Shown: in pieces, positions 1 through 7,539 of the stretch
Layout of the letters: every line of letters starts with the position of its first letter
Numbering within the stretch: the first letter of the stretch is position 1
Source of the DNA: a virus
IMG/VR virus record: IMGVR_UViG_3300025674_000280
Span: 1 to 28,295 of that record
Length of the DNA: 28,295 bases
Direction: 5' to 3' (one strand)
Made by a program: the position numbers and the translations under genes
Notes under the pieces: generated by a model
Seen by the model: only the letters and a program-made list of their open reading frames with translations
Told to the model about the DNA's origin: nothing
Database searches by the model: none

Positions 1-35
1 CCACCACTACTTGACTTCGTGTAATAATGACTCAT
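1..35 (-). CDS. Start of a gene cut by the left edge
   Basis: An ATG at 35-33 overlaps the TGA of the preceding minus-strand gene (ATGA overlap). It opens a frame that stays open to the window edge and reads MSHYYTKSSSG. The ATGA junction is used repeatedly in this genome, which supports a real coupled start. Only eleven complete codons are visible, so no function can be given. By position it lies between the structural gene downstream of the portal and, if the molecule is circular, the scaffold gene cut at the right edge. Confidence 0.55.
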   Translation of the reverse strand, partial: MSHYYTKSSSG

Positions 36-1429
36 GTAAACACCTGTATTGCTAAATTACTTGCTGCACCACTCGCTATGGCATTTACAGCACTTGCTAC
101 TGTAATAGGCCCATCAATAATTAACTTCTCTTGTGTCGCTAAAACAATACCACTATTCAATGCAGCAGTGTTGTCAAAAGCTATACAAATAGTATTCCCA
201 CTCGTATTACAGAAGCTCATTTTAACATAATTACCAGCAGCAATTCCTAAAGACGCACTACTCGTTCCAACACTTGCGCTCGTAGGAGCCTGACCAGTGC
301 TTGTTGCTAGAACAACAGGCAAGCTGTTTGCCATTGTGTCCTCTCCAGCAACATCCCCGATGTCACCTATAGCCGTTAGCAAACTACCAGAGGGAGTCAC
401 CTTTACATTGTAATAGGTGCCCCCTCCCGTAGAACTTCTCCCAGCTATGACACTTCTATTAAGAGCAGCTAATGTATTGTCAGTTAGTGTGGTAGTCAGC
501 TTTTCTAAATTGGTAGTAGTACCACCAGCTATACAAGCAGTATATAGAATGAGATTGGTAGCATCTCCTCCCGTCTTTGCCACCTCAACTGTCACTGGCA
601 AGTTGGGACTAGCCAAGGATGGATCAAGTTGTAGGTTAGGGAATCGTAACGTGTGGAAAGTTATCCATTCACTGTCAGGAGAAAACACTTGATACTCAAC
701 AGGGCCACTCCCTAACCATGCCCATCGTATTCTGTATAAATTACTTTTTGTGAAGTCTATGGCTTCTGGAGTACCTGCACGTTTGAAGTTGCTACTTGCG
801 CTTCCGTCTAATGGATCGCCGTTAAAACTTCCATAAGCAACTGAAGTATCACTAGCAGAAAAACGCCTTGTAACATTAAAGGTAAGACCTTCATAGCCTA
901 AAAAGAATCCATTATTAGCATCAAATAAACCAATTCTCTGTACACCGTTACCATCAGTCGGTGTAGTAAATGCAGCAGTAAAATATACATACTGCTCAAA
1001 ACTCGGTCTATAATAAACTTTGTTTACACTTACACCTGAAACAGACGTAGTAGAAGAAGTACTAGAACTATATAAAGCATGACCATTAGTGATTGTAGCA
1101 CTTGCACCTCCTGTAGCGGTATTCGTTATTACAGCACTGTTAAAACTCGTATCAAAAGCTAATTCAACTTGGTTAGTTCGTTGTCCTGTCGTTTGTAGAC
1201 CTAAAACGTCTGTACTATTACCGCCACCTCCACCGCCACCTTGTGCAGCTAAGATTGCTTGTAAAGTTGTCTCACTTGCAAAATCAGGAACCGTAAGATT
1301 TTCAGCACCTGCACCTCCATAATCTACTACTACAACCTGTGCTTGCTCGCCTCCCTTTTCAACACTCCGCACTGGAATGTCATCATTACTACTTGTAGGT
1401 GAGTTGGATACTGTTACGTTGTCAGTCAC
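32..1429 (-). CDS. Putative virion structural protein downstream of portal
   Basis: This 465-residue protein starts only 2 bases after the portal stop, so it belongs to the head operon. It is rich in Thr, Ser, Ala, Gly and Asn with almost no charged clusters, as expected of a beta-rich virion surface protein. Residues 1-60 contain a Ser/Asn/Asp-rich lead and the segment SETTLQAILAAQ, followed by a run of seven Gly that looks like a flexible linker. The remainder (about 75-465) looks like beta domains. I do not recognise a named family. A head fibre or decoration protein is possible from the position next to the portal and the composition, but this is inference. Confidence 0.65.
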   Translation of the reverse strand: MTDNVTVSNSPTSSNDDIPVRSVEKGGEQAQVVVVDYGGAGAENLTVPDFASETTLQAILAAQGGGGGGGNSTDVLGLQTTGQRTNQVELAFDTSFNSAVITNTATGGASATITNGHALYSSSTSSTTSVSGVSVNKVYYRPSFEQYVYFTAAFTTPTDGNGVQRIGLFDANNGFFLGYEGLTFNVTRRFSASDTSVAYGSFNGDPLDGSASSNFKRAGTPEAIDFTKSNLYRIRWAWLGSGPVEYQVFSPDSEWITFHTLRFPNLQLDPSLASPNLPVTVEVAKTGGDATNLILYTACIAGGTTTNLEKLTTTLTDNTLAALNRSVIAGRSSTGGGTYYNVKVTPSGSLLTAIGDIGDVAGEDTMANSLPVVLATSTGQAPTSASVGTSSASLGIAAGNYVKMSFCNTSGNTICIAFDNTAALNSGIVLATQEKLIIDGPITVASAVNAIASGAASNLAIQVFT

Positions 1430-1431
1430 TC

Positions 1432-3900
1432 TTATTCCTCATCCTCTACTGTTTCAATCTCTACCGTTGTCTCTCCAGCTTCGTTCGTTTCCATCTTACC
1501 AATTTTTTTACTCGTCTTTGGTATAATGTTGTTAATCACAATCGGTTGTTGTTCAGCTTTAGGCGTTGTGGCTTCTGTTACCGTTTGCTGTTGAGTCTGC
1601 ATTGCAAGTCTGATCTTTTCAAGCTCTTGCTCTTGATTCAAACGCCGTTCCTCTAACAGCTTTTCAGACTCTTTCATTCTGACTGCCATGTTTTCCAGTT
1701 CGAGTCTCTGTAGATCAATGAGTTGCTCCACACGCTGTGCTTCACGCTTTGCTTCTGTTGAATCCACTTTAACTGCCGTCTCAGCTTGTATACGCGCTGT
1801 TTCAAGCTGTATCCGCTGCTGCTCAAGCTGGAGCTTTTGTGCGTCCACTTGTGATTTTTGTGCTGCAAGGTACTCATCTACGCTCGCCTTCTTAAAAGCT
1901 ATCTCTACTTCAGCTTGTGCTTGTGTCATTCTTGTTTGTGCATCAGCTTGCGCCATGTACATCTTTTGATTGGACTCTTGAGCTTCCATTTGGATGCGAG
2001 TCATCTCAGTTTGATACTTCATCTGTGAGGCTTCACGCTGTTGCTCTACCTGCATTGCAAGTGGATCTGGTGGAGCCTGTTGTGCTTGCTGTTGTTTTAT
2101 TTGTACTACTTGACTGAGATCGGCTAATGCTTTCTGGTAACACGCATCAAGCTCTTTACCACCTTTGAACCTTCGTACCAGATTCTGCATGAGTTCCATA
2201 GAGAATGTAGTTAGAGAAGGATACTCATTGATTAGTGCTCCCATCTGCTGAAAGAATTGACCAGAAGTAGTAAGAAGGTCTAGCCCGTCTTGCTTCTCTT
2301 GCGCCTGGTCTAGTGCAACCATCGAGTCTGTTGCAATGTTAATTCTGTATACACGCTCCTCAGTGTCTTTAATTACTTCTGCAATCTGTTGCTTCATTTG
2401 CTCAGCAACAATCATAGGTAGCTGTGGGTTCTCTTCTGTCGGCTCAGGTAGGTAAGGCCGTACAATAGAGTCTACATCTGCAACCTCAAAGATTGTTTCC
2501 ATACTAAACTGTTCAGCAATAATAGTGCCGAGTTTGTTCACTGCATCAGAGATAAACTTTGCAAACTGGTTTTGCCGAACAATAAGACCAAGGCTTGACC
2601 ATTGGTTTTCTAGCCTATTAGCCGTTGCAGTCTTGTATTGTGCGCTTGAACCTCTGAGAAGGTCAGATACTTTTAGTGTTTCATAGAGCTGTGCGAGAGC
2701 TTCGCCTCGTGCAGACTGTAGAACGCTTAGAGTTTCTACATACGGTCGAATGTCATGGTACTCAATCCCGTTAGCCTGACCGCCTCTACCTTTATAGTTA
2801 GGCCAGTTCATAACAGGGATGAATTTTAAGTCACCTTGCATGAGCTGCTCTACCTGGTCACCCATTGTAGCATCGTATAGAGCATTGGTACGGATTGCTT
2901 GTACAGTTGCAGCAATCCTTGTTGTCATGCGCTCAATCTGTAGTATCTGGTCACGGCAATGAGTGTAGTCAGATACAGGGATAACTGAGTCAGGGTCTAT
3001 AGACTGATTGATAGTAGAACAAGGCCAAAAGTGCTCATACCTAATAGGAACATCACCTTCTTCTAGTACCGACTTGTCACCTTTCTTCTGGAGCCAGTAG
3101 AGCTTGTCTGTTTCTTGGCACCATATCTCAAACAATTCAGCTTTCCCTTCATACTTCTCGGTTGTTTGATAAAGGTTTTTCTTGAGGGCATCAGGGTAAG
3201 AGTCGTATGACAGTTTACGTGCTGTCTCTTCACCGAACTGCTCAGTAGCTTCTTTCTTGCTCAAGAACGCTCGTCTAGCTTTCCACTCTATTTCAGCTTC
3301 GTTACGTGCATCAGATTGCAAGAAGTCGCAATATTGAATGTTATCGAGTACTGCTCGCTCTTTCGCTTTTACTTCAATCTCCATCATACCAAGTATGACA
3401 CCTTCTGGAGTTGTCCGTAGTGTGGACTCGTCACCTGTAAAAGGATTACCTTGTGCATCGACTAAGCCGTCTGGTGTCTGTAGTAGAGCAAACTCGACCT
3501 GTTCTACTTGGAATTCAGCTTCGTACCTTGCCCAGAGACAAGCCCTCCCAGTCAGCAAAAATTGCAGTGCAGCATTGTAACCTGTAAGGTCAAAATCAAA
3601 ATGCTCGTCCATTGCATACTGAGTGTTACGCTCAAGAACTACTGCACCTGCTTCGTACTGTAGACCACCTACACGTTTACGGAGTTGTACTTCACATTTT
3701 GGTGTGGATGAGTAGTAGGCTGGAAGAAGTGTATTGACAATGTACCACCAAACATTCAAACGTCGTTCTGTGTCTGGTAATTCTCTTTTACCTTTATAAC
3801 TTTGGATACTTTCTTTCGACTGTTCTACAAACTTCTCTTGTAGGTTTTCGCTCATGGTTAGCTGTGAGTGCCACCAACCACCTGTATATTTTCTTTTCAT
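1432..3900 (-). CDS. Portal protein (podovirus-type, long C-terminal coiled coil)
   Basis: The 822-residue product forms the dodecameric ring at the head vertex through which DNA is packaged and ejected. Assignment rests on its position directly after terL (its ATG overlaps the terL stop, ATGA) and its size. The N-terminal section also fits: polar helical residues, then RRLNVWWYIVNTLLPAYYS, then a mixed alpha/beta core with the motif SDLLRGSSAQYKTATANR near the middle. Residues about 600-770 are almost pure Gln/Glu/Ala/Met helix, a long coiled coil that in P22-like portals forms the barrel inside the head. The last 30 residues are strongly acidic (ending VEDEE). Family position relative to P22 gp1 or BPP-1-type portals cannot be settled by eye. 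Confidence 0.85.
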   Translation of the reverse strand: MKRKYTGGWWHSQLTMSENLQEKFVEQSKESIQSYKGKRELPDTERRLNVWWYIVNTLLPAYYSSTPKCEVQLRKRVGGLQYEAGAVVLERNTQYAMDEHFDFDLTGYNAALQFLLTGRACLWARYEAEFQVEQVEFALLQTPDGLVDAQGNPFTGDESTLRTTPEGVILGMMEIEVKAKERAVLDNIQYCDFLQSDARNEAEIEWKARRAFLSKKEATEQFGEETARKLSYDSYPDALKKNLYQTTEKYEGKAELFEIWCQETDKLYWLQKKGDKSVLEEGDVPIRYEHFWPCSTINQSIDPDSVIPVSDYTHCRDQILQIERMTTRIAATVQAIRTNALYDATMGDQVEQLMQGDLKFIPVMNWPNYKGRGGQANGIEYHDIRPYVETLSVLQSARGEALAQLYETLKVSDLLRGSSAQYKTATANRLENQWSSLGLIVRQNQFAKFISDAVNKLGTIIAEQFSMETIFEVADVDSIVRPYLPEPTEENPQLPMIVAEQMKQQIAEVIKDTEERVYRINIATDSMVALDQAQEKQDGLDLLTTSGQFFQQMGALINEYPSLTTFSMELMQNLVRRFKGGKELDACYQKALADLSQVVQIKQQQAQQAPPDPLAMQVEQQREASQMKYQTEMTRIQMEAQESNQKMYMAQADAQTRMTQAQAEVEIAFKKASVDEYLAAQKSQVDAQKLQLEQQRIQLETARIQAETAVKVDSTEAKREAQRVEQLIDLQRLELENMAVRMKESEKLLEERRLNQEQELEKIRLAMQTQQQTVTEATTPKAEQQPIVINNIIPKTSKKIGKMETNEAGETTVEIETVEDEE

Positions 3901-5303
3901 AATTTAGGAGCCTTCTGTTTGCGTCGAACCTCATTTACATAGAGCTGTAGCTTCACTCTACCCTTTTCGATGCTTTTAACAGCAGGTTTCTCATACTCAG
4001 ACTGCATTAAGCGTTCTTTACAGAGATAACGTAAGGCATCAGCAGCATGGTCATCACCCGTCGTATCAGCATCCTCGTGATTCTTTTGACAAAGTTGTAG
4101 TGCTGGAAGGGATTCTATCAGATACGGGCAAGCAGTTGAAATATATAAAAGTGGTGGGTCAGCCTGGAGCCTTTGGCGTATCTGTGACCAACCAGAGACT
4201 CTATCATTATCAGCCCTACGGAAAGAAGGATGTTTATACTTCGCAAACACCGCATTTAACTGGTCATTAATGGAAGGCCCTCCATCTGTCTTAAAGATAG
4301 AAGGGTCTGCTACTGCAATCGGGTCTTCTCCTACAGACAAGCTGGCAATCCGTTCAGCTTGTTCCTTGTTGTCAATCTGCGTTCCATGAAGTTCTCGATA
4401 GATTACTATGGCTCCTCGTGGGATCTCGACTTCTCCCCCGTCATCGCCCTTTCCAGAACATACTGCCCCCCAGACAGCAGCAAAAGGCGATCTATATCCC
4501 CAGTCGTACCCCAAATACCTTGGCCAATGCTTAGGGATAGTAAAAGGGTTAATGATGTGCTTGGTAGAAAACTCAGGGAAGTATGAGCCCTCGTGAATCT
4601 CAAAGTCACCTTCTAACCATGCTCTAACCAGCTCAGGGCTACCTACCATGTGGAGTCGGTCAATATACTCAGGGTCATTGTGTAACAGTATTTTATTATC
4701 CTGTACCCGACTCGGAATGTATATATACGGCACTTCCTTTCCTGTGCCGATTTTCCATTTGAGAAGCTCCCACCCTTTAGGAGCTGGCTTGATGAACTTC
4801 TCTTTGAGCCACCAGTGTCCAGGGCCTCCAGGGTTAAAGGTGAGTATCATCTGAATCTCTGTACCCCGTAGAGCACCAAAGAGCTTAAATATTGGGTCAG
4901 GTGAGGGGTAGTTCCCTGCTTCTTCTATAGCTGCATCAGATAGGTTTTGCCCTTGGTACTTCTCAGCATCTGAGTTATTGGCAAGTGGTCTAAAACGTAG
5001 CCTTCCACCTCCTGCAAAGGTAAACTGCTTCTTTTGATCGTTGTAGTGAGCTTCTAGGGGTAGGTATATCTGCTTGGCTCTTTCGATAAGGTCATCTGCC
5101 TGTGGGAGTTCCTTTCGGAAGAATATGCCATTAAACTTCTCTCCCATCGTCTCAGCTTTGATAGCGAACTTACCGAGAACGCCGTCTGTCTTGCCTCCAC
5201 CCCTAGCTCCTCCATAACCTATAAGAGGTAGTGGGCAGTCAATAAGTGCTTGCTGTGGTCCTTCCTGTGGTGCCCATACGATGTTTTGTTCAGGCTTTGT
5301 CAT
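3897..5303 (-). CDS. terL: Terminase large subunit
   Basis: This is the ATP-driven DNA packaging motor and headful/end-cutting nuclease, 468 residues. The Walker A loop is GARGGGKT (residues 32-39) and the Walker B-like segment is AAIEEAG (124-130), with paired Glu. The coupling motif TFNPGG is at 155-160. The C-terminal RNase H-like nuclease shows GYDWGY (Asp267), VADPSIF (Asp333) and DDHAADAL (Asp417/418, Asp422), the three acidic clusters expected for metal binding. The length is normal for the family. It follows the Dam gene by 15 bases and overlaps the portal start by 4. The small subunit is not adjacent; the best candidate lies on the other strand near 12.3 kb. Confidence 0.95.
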   Translation of the reverse strand: MTKPEQNIVWAPQEGPQQALIDCPLPLIGYGGARGGGKTDGVLGKFAIKAETMGEKFNGIFFRKELPQADDLIERAKQIYLPLEAHYNDQKKQFTFAGGGRLRFRPLANNSDAEKYQGQNLSDAAIEEAGNYPSPDPIFKLFGALRGTEIQMILTFNPGGPGHWWLKEKFIKPAPKGWELLKWKIGTGKEVPYIYIPSRVQDNKILLHNDPEYIDRLHMVGSPELVRAWLEGDFEIHEGSYFPEFSTKHIINPFTIPKHWPRYLGYDWGYRSPFAAVWGAVCSGKGDDGGEVEIPRGAIVIYRELHGTQIDNKEQAERIASLSVGEDPIAVADPSIFKTDGGPSINDQLNAVFAKYKHPSFRRADNDRVSGWSQIRQRLQADPPLLYISTACPYLIESLPALQLCQKNHEDADTTGDDHAADALRYLCKERLMQSEYEKPAVKSIEKGRVKLQLYVNEVRRKQKAPKL

Positions 5304-5318
5304 CGGGTAGCTCAGGCA

Positions 5319-6143
5319 TCAGATCAATGCCTCCTGTTTTTCTGGGTCAAAATTCATCCATACAACTTCAGTGCGGCTGGTCTTGTCTTTTGACGCTGTA
5401 CAAACCGCTTTAAATTCGTGTTTTATCCAGTTATCTGGAAAAGCGCATTTTTCTTGATTGTAATTAGAAAGAATAAATTTTCCTTTCACCGTTGCAAGTA
5501 AATCGATCAACTCTTGAAAGTCTTCTATGGTGTAGCCGCTATAGTGCCCTTGTTCGGCTTCTGGATAAGGCGGATCAATATAGAAAAACGTATTCTCATG
5601 ATCTCGCTGTTGAATGACTTTAAGCGCGTCTGTGCATGATATAGAAACGTCTCTAAACCGCTCATGTAATGCTTCTAATCTCGCTGTGTGATTCCACCAC
5701 GTAGCGCCCTGATTTCTCGCTGGAGTTCCTTTCGTACGCGCCCAGCCTCCGTTTATGACATTTGAAAAACTTTGTTGAATATTTACATAATAAGCCCACG
5801 CGAGATCGACGCTAGTATATGCCACTGATCCCGCTTGGTGGTCTTTCATAATATCCTTTGCGAGTCGGGATTCTGCCTCGCTGTGAAGCGTCCATACTAT
5901 ACGCTGATAGAGTTCCCCGAAATTGTTTTGGAAACATCGGTAAAAATTTATCAAACGCTCGTCTTTATCGTTTATAATTTCATGCCCATAGTCACTATTT
6001 GAAACCTTTGGCTTTCCCTTGGCGAAAAATACCGCACCACCACCGAAGAACGGCTCAACGTACATCAGGTGATGCGGTATCAAGGGCACGATCTTGGATG
6101 CCATGCGCTGCTTACCACCGTAATATGAAATTATTGGTTTCAT
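5319..6143 (-). CDS. dam: DNA adenine-N6 methyltransferase, D12 class (copy 1)
   Basis: This 274-residue enzyme of the Dam/D12 family would transfer a methyl group from S-adenosylmethionine to adenine N6 and may protect phage DNA from restriction. The N-terminal AdoMet motif ISYYGGK (5-11), motif I EPFFGGG (30-36) and the catalytic DPPY (190-193) are all intact, and the length is typical. ATG at 6143 gives the conserved MKPIISYYGG start, but there is no convincing Shine-Dalgarno before it; a run of nine G lies 22 bases upstream. A paralogue with about two-thirds matching residues is encoded at 12970-13791. The target sequence cannot be read from the protein. Confidence 0.92.
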   Translation of the reverse strand: MKPIISYYGGKQRMASKIVPLIPHHLMYVEPFFGGGAVFFAKGKPKVSNSDYGHEIINDKDERLINFYRCFQNNFGELYQRIVWTLHSEAESRLAKDIMKDHQAGSVAYTSVDLAWAYYVNIQQSFSNVINGGWARTKGTPARNQGATWWNHTARLEALHERFRDVSISCTDALKVIQQRDHENTFFYIDPPYPEAEQGHYSGYTIEDFQELIDLLATVKGKFILSNYNQEKCAFPDNWIKHEFKAVCTASKDKTSRTEVVWMNFDPEKQEALI

Positions 6144-6179
6144 AAAAAAACGAGGGAGCCTAAGCCCCCCCCCTACAGT

Positions 6180-6287
6180 TTAGCCTGGCATTATAGCTCC
6201 TAACAGTCCCATTATTGTAGCCAAGTGTAGCAGTCCTATCCCTGCCAACATGTTAATCCCTACAGTGAGTAGTCTTTCTAAAATCAT
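6180..6287 (-). CDS. Small hydrophobic membrane protein (35 aa)
   Basis: This is a 35-codon ORF whose ATG (6287-6285) overlaps the TGA of the upstream secreted-protein gene as ATGA, the junction type used throughout this operon. The product begins MILERLLTVGIN and continues as one hydrophobic stretch rich in Leu, Ile, Gly and Met to the C-terminus, enough for one membrane span. It may act with the secreted protein encoded just before it. A holin-like or exclusion role is possible, but nothing in the sequence decides this. Confidence 0.55.
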   Translation of the reverse strand: MILERLLTVGINMLAGIGLLHLATIMGLLGAIMPG

Positions 6288-6556
6288 TTTGCCCCCTTCG
6301 CGTTTACTACGTTGAACCGCTTAATTTCTAGCCTCTGCTGCTGTGTATTCCAGTAGCTATCAGCCTTATTTGGTTCAGCTTTACCTGTAACGACTAGCCC
6401 GTTCATAGCTTCTCCAAAGGCTCTAAGCCCTTCAGCATCGCTATTGAGCATAAATCGCCCAGATTCGGCTCCTGCGAAGAGGTTTTCTCCAGTAAGGGTA
6501 CAACCTACCCCCGTCAGACAAAACGCCCCTACGAGGCATATCATTAGCTTTTTCAT
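6284..6556 (-). CDS. Small exported protein, possible lipoprotein
   Basis: The 90-residue product starts with a clear signal peptide: MKK, a hydrophobic core, then LTGVGC with Cys19 as a possible lipidation site. The lipobox is imperfect because position -3 is Gly, so ordinary secretion is also possible. The mature part (AGAESGRFMLNSDAEGLRAF onward) is polar with no recognised domain. A strong ribosome binding site, AAAGGAG with five bases before ATG, fixes the start. The ribosome binding site and the first codons are nearly identical to those of the gene at 6899-7156, exactly 600 bases away. The stop overlaps the small membrane ORF at 6180-6287. Confidence 0.7.
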   Translation of the reverse strand: MKKLMICLVGAFCLTGVGCTLTGENLFAGAESGRFMLNSDAEGLRAFGEAMNGLVVTGKAEPNKADSYWNTQQQRLEIKRFNVVNAKGAK

Positions 6557-6586
6557 ACGTTCTCCTTTCGTTTGTTAAAACCCTTA

Positions 6587-6742
6587 TCACCTCGACCACG
6601 ACCACGACTTCCACAACGACCCCGACCACGACCACGACCACAACGACCTCGACCACGACCACGACTTCCACCCCGACCCCGACGACGACCCCGACCACTT
6701 CAGTGCTTGGTCTTGTGCAGTTCTCATTATTGCTGCCGTCAT
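6587..6742 (-). CDS. Trp/Ser-rich dipeptide-repeat small protein, copy B
   Basis: This 51-residue ORF starts one base after the stop of copy A (TGA-T-ATG). It reads MTAAIMRTAQDQALK and then becomes a low-complexity run in which Ser (nearly always TCG) alternates with Trp, Gly, Arg, Leu or Lys, ending WSWSR before TGA. It shares the MTAA start and a WSGSSSGSGWKS-like block with copy A. Support for translation is the matching start, near-equal length, and the chain of stop-start overlaps with the upstream gene. The composition is so odd that the DNA repeat itself could be the functional element. No function is recognised. Confidence 0.5.
   Translation of the reverse strand: MTAAIMRTAQDQALKWSGSSSGSGWKSWSWSRSLWSWSWSGSLWKSWSWSR
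6589..6697 (-). repeat. Hexanucleotide array 1 (NGGTCG type)
   Basis: This is a degenerate tandem array of six-base units, CGACCN on the plus strand and NGGTCG on the minus. It underlies the C-terminal two-thirds of the copy B ORF. It contains GGGG runs separated by short spacers near 6670-6700, so the minus strand could fold into G-quadruplex-like structures. Confidence 0.8.
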
Positions 6743-6743
6743 A

Positions 6744-6902
6744 TCACCTCGACCTCGACCACGACCGCAACCCCGACCTCGACCACGACCCCGACGACGA
6801 CCAAGACCTCGACTTCCACCCCGACCCCGACGACGACCAAGACCCCGACCGCGACCACGACAACGACCGTTCGTAACTAAGCCTTAAATGCGCTGCTGTC
6901 AT
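6744..6902 (-). CDS. Trp/Ser-rich dipeptide-repeat small protein, copy A
   Basis: This 52-residue ORF has an ATG (6902-6900) overlapping the TGA of the upstream 85-residue gene as ATGA. It starts MTAAHLRLSYERS and continues as Ser alternating with Trp, Arg, Gly, Leu and Lys to SWSRSR and TGA. The coding DNA is an array of hexamers of the form NGGTCG on the minus strand, with the variable base at the first codon position, so changes are nearly all amino-acid changing. A 29-base block (6810-6838) recurs exactly in copy B (6662-6690). Other frames over the array are also open, as expected for such repeats. The minus frame is chosen for its junctions and its MTAA start, which copy B repeats. Confidence 0.5.
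   Translation of the reverse strand: MTAAHLRLSYERSLSWSRSGSWSSSGSGWKSRSWSSSGSWSRSGLRSWSRSR
6747..6871 (-). repeat. Hexanucleotide array 2 (NGGTCG type)
   Basis: This is a second array of the same units, covering most of the copy A ORF. It is separated from array 1 by about 50 bases of ordinary sequence. A 29-base block at 6810-6838 is identical to 6662-6690 in array 1, so one array probably arose by duplication of the other. Confidence 0.8.
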
Positions 6903-7156
6903 ATCTGAGTTCTCGGAAGTTCGTGGTTCCATTCAAAAATATCAACCACCGCACCGAGTGATACGCGCACGAGTCCCTCAACTGGCTCAACCTCCGAAAG
7001 ATTCCCAGTTTTGAGCGCATCGCTGAATCGTCCAGTGTCAGCAATCCAAGCTGCATCAGATAGCGTTACAAATTTATCTGAAACCGCTACCACCTTGCCT
7101 GTGTGATACATCGTTACAGTACGAATAAATACGTTTTCACCTATTAGCTCCTTCAT
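6899..7156 (-). CDS. Conserved phage protein of unknown function (IADTGRF type)
   Basis: The 85-residue soluble protein starts MKELIGENVFIRTVT and contains AAWIADTGRFSDAL in the middle and VDIFEWNHELPR near the end. I recall similar small proteins in other phages, but I cannot name a family or function. The start is fixed by AAAGGAG five bases before the ATG. The ATG overlaps the TGA of the upstream basic protein (ATGA), and its own TGA overlaps the start of the Trp/Ser repeat ORF (ATGA), so all are probably translated from one message. Predicted mostly beta strand with one helix. Confidence 0.75.
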   Translation of the reverse strand: MKELIGENVFIRTVTMYHTGKVVAVSDKFVTLSDAAWIADTGRFSDALKTGNLSEVEPVEGLVRVSLGAVVDIFEWNHELPRTQI

Positions 7157-7329
7157 ACGTTCTCCTTTCGTTTTTTTAGTTGAATAACCTTTGCTCTAAT
7201 CTCAGGTGGGTAGACAACATGCCCTTTAAGAGCTTTCGCCTCCCTCCTCAGCTTCTTGATAGCTCTCGCTTCCGCTAAGAGCTTCCTGACTATCAGCTTC
7301 CTGCTGGCTGGATGTGGAATTACGTTCAT
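7153..7329 (-). CDS. Small basic protein overlapping the RHH gene
   Basis: This 58-residue protein starts at MNVIPHPASRKL, where AAAGGA precedes the ATG by seven bases. Further upstream in-frame starts lack a ribosome binding site and were rejected. The product is Lys/Arg-rich (LLAEARAIKKLRREAKALKG, then PEIRAKVIQLKKRKENV) and probably two helices, which could bind nucleic acid. Its first 104 bases overlap the 3' end of the RHH gene in another frame. Its stop overlaps the next start (ATGA). Function unknown. Confidence 0.55.
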   Translation of the reverse strand: MNVIPHPASRKLIVRKLLAEARAIKKLRREAKALKGHVVYPPEIRAKVIQLKKRKENV

Positions 7330-7495
7330 CTGCGATCCTTTCGTTTTGTTTACTGCTTCGTTTGATGAAGTCATCGAGTGCCATCTCGACAAATGCGCTC
7401 AAACTTAGCTTTCGTCTCTTGAGTTCTGGAAGTGCTTTCACCCATAGCTCAAAATCAATATTTACGTTCGTGTTCTTCTTTTGATTCCTTTCCAT
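7226..7495 (-). CDS. Ribbon-helix-helix-like DNA-binding protein
   Basis: The 89-residue protein begins MERNQKKNTNVNIDFELWVKA. The pattern NVNIDFELW followed by ELKRRKLSLSAFVEMALDDFI is a beta strand plus two helices, as in ribbon-helix-helix regulators. The C-terminal 40 residues are a Ser/Gln/Glu-rich acidic tail. An upstream TTG start at 7582 would run through the repeat field and gives unlikely protein sequence, so I prefer ATG at 7495, although it has no clear Shine-Dalgarno. It lies immediately downstream of a field of inverted and direct repeats (7540-7827), so autoregulation through those sites is a reasonable inference. Confidence 0.65.
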   Translation of the reverse strand: MERNQKKNTNVNIDFELWVKALPELKRRKLSLSAFVEMALDDFIKRSSKQNERIADERNSTSSQQEADSQEALSGSESYQEAEEGGESS

Positions 7496-7539
7496 AAAAG
7501 AAGTATCACATATATCGACAATAACGGCAAGGAATTTAG

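Noticed and set aside
6441-6698. Minus-strand Val/Gly-rich frame over array 1
   Set aside because: It lies in another frame of the repeat and overlaps the secreted-protein gene; no start signal. The MTAA frame has the better junctions.
6572-6880. Plus-strand 102-codon frame rich in Arg/Pro and Thr across the hexamer arrays
   Set aside because: It is opposite to all neighbouring genes, has no ribosome binding site, and is open only because the repeat lacks stop codons in several frames.
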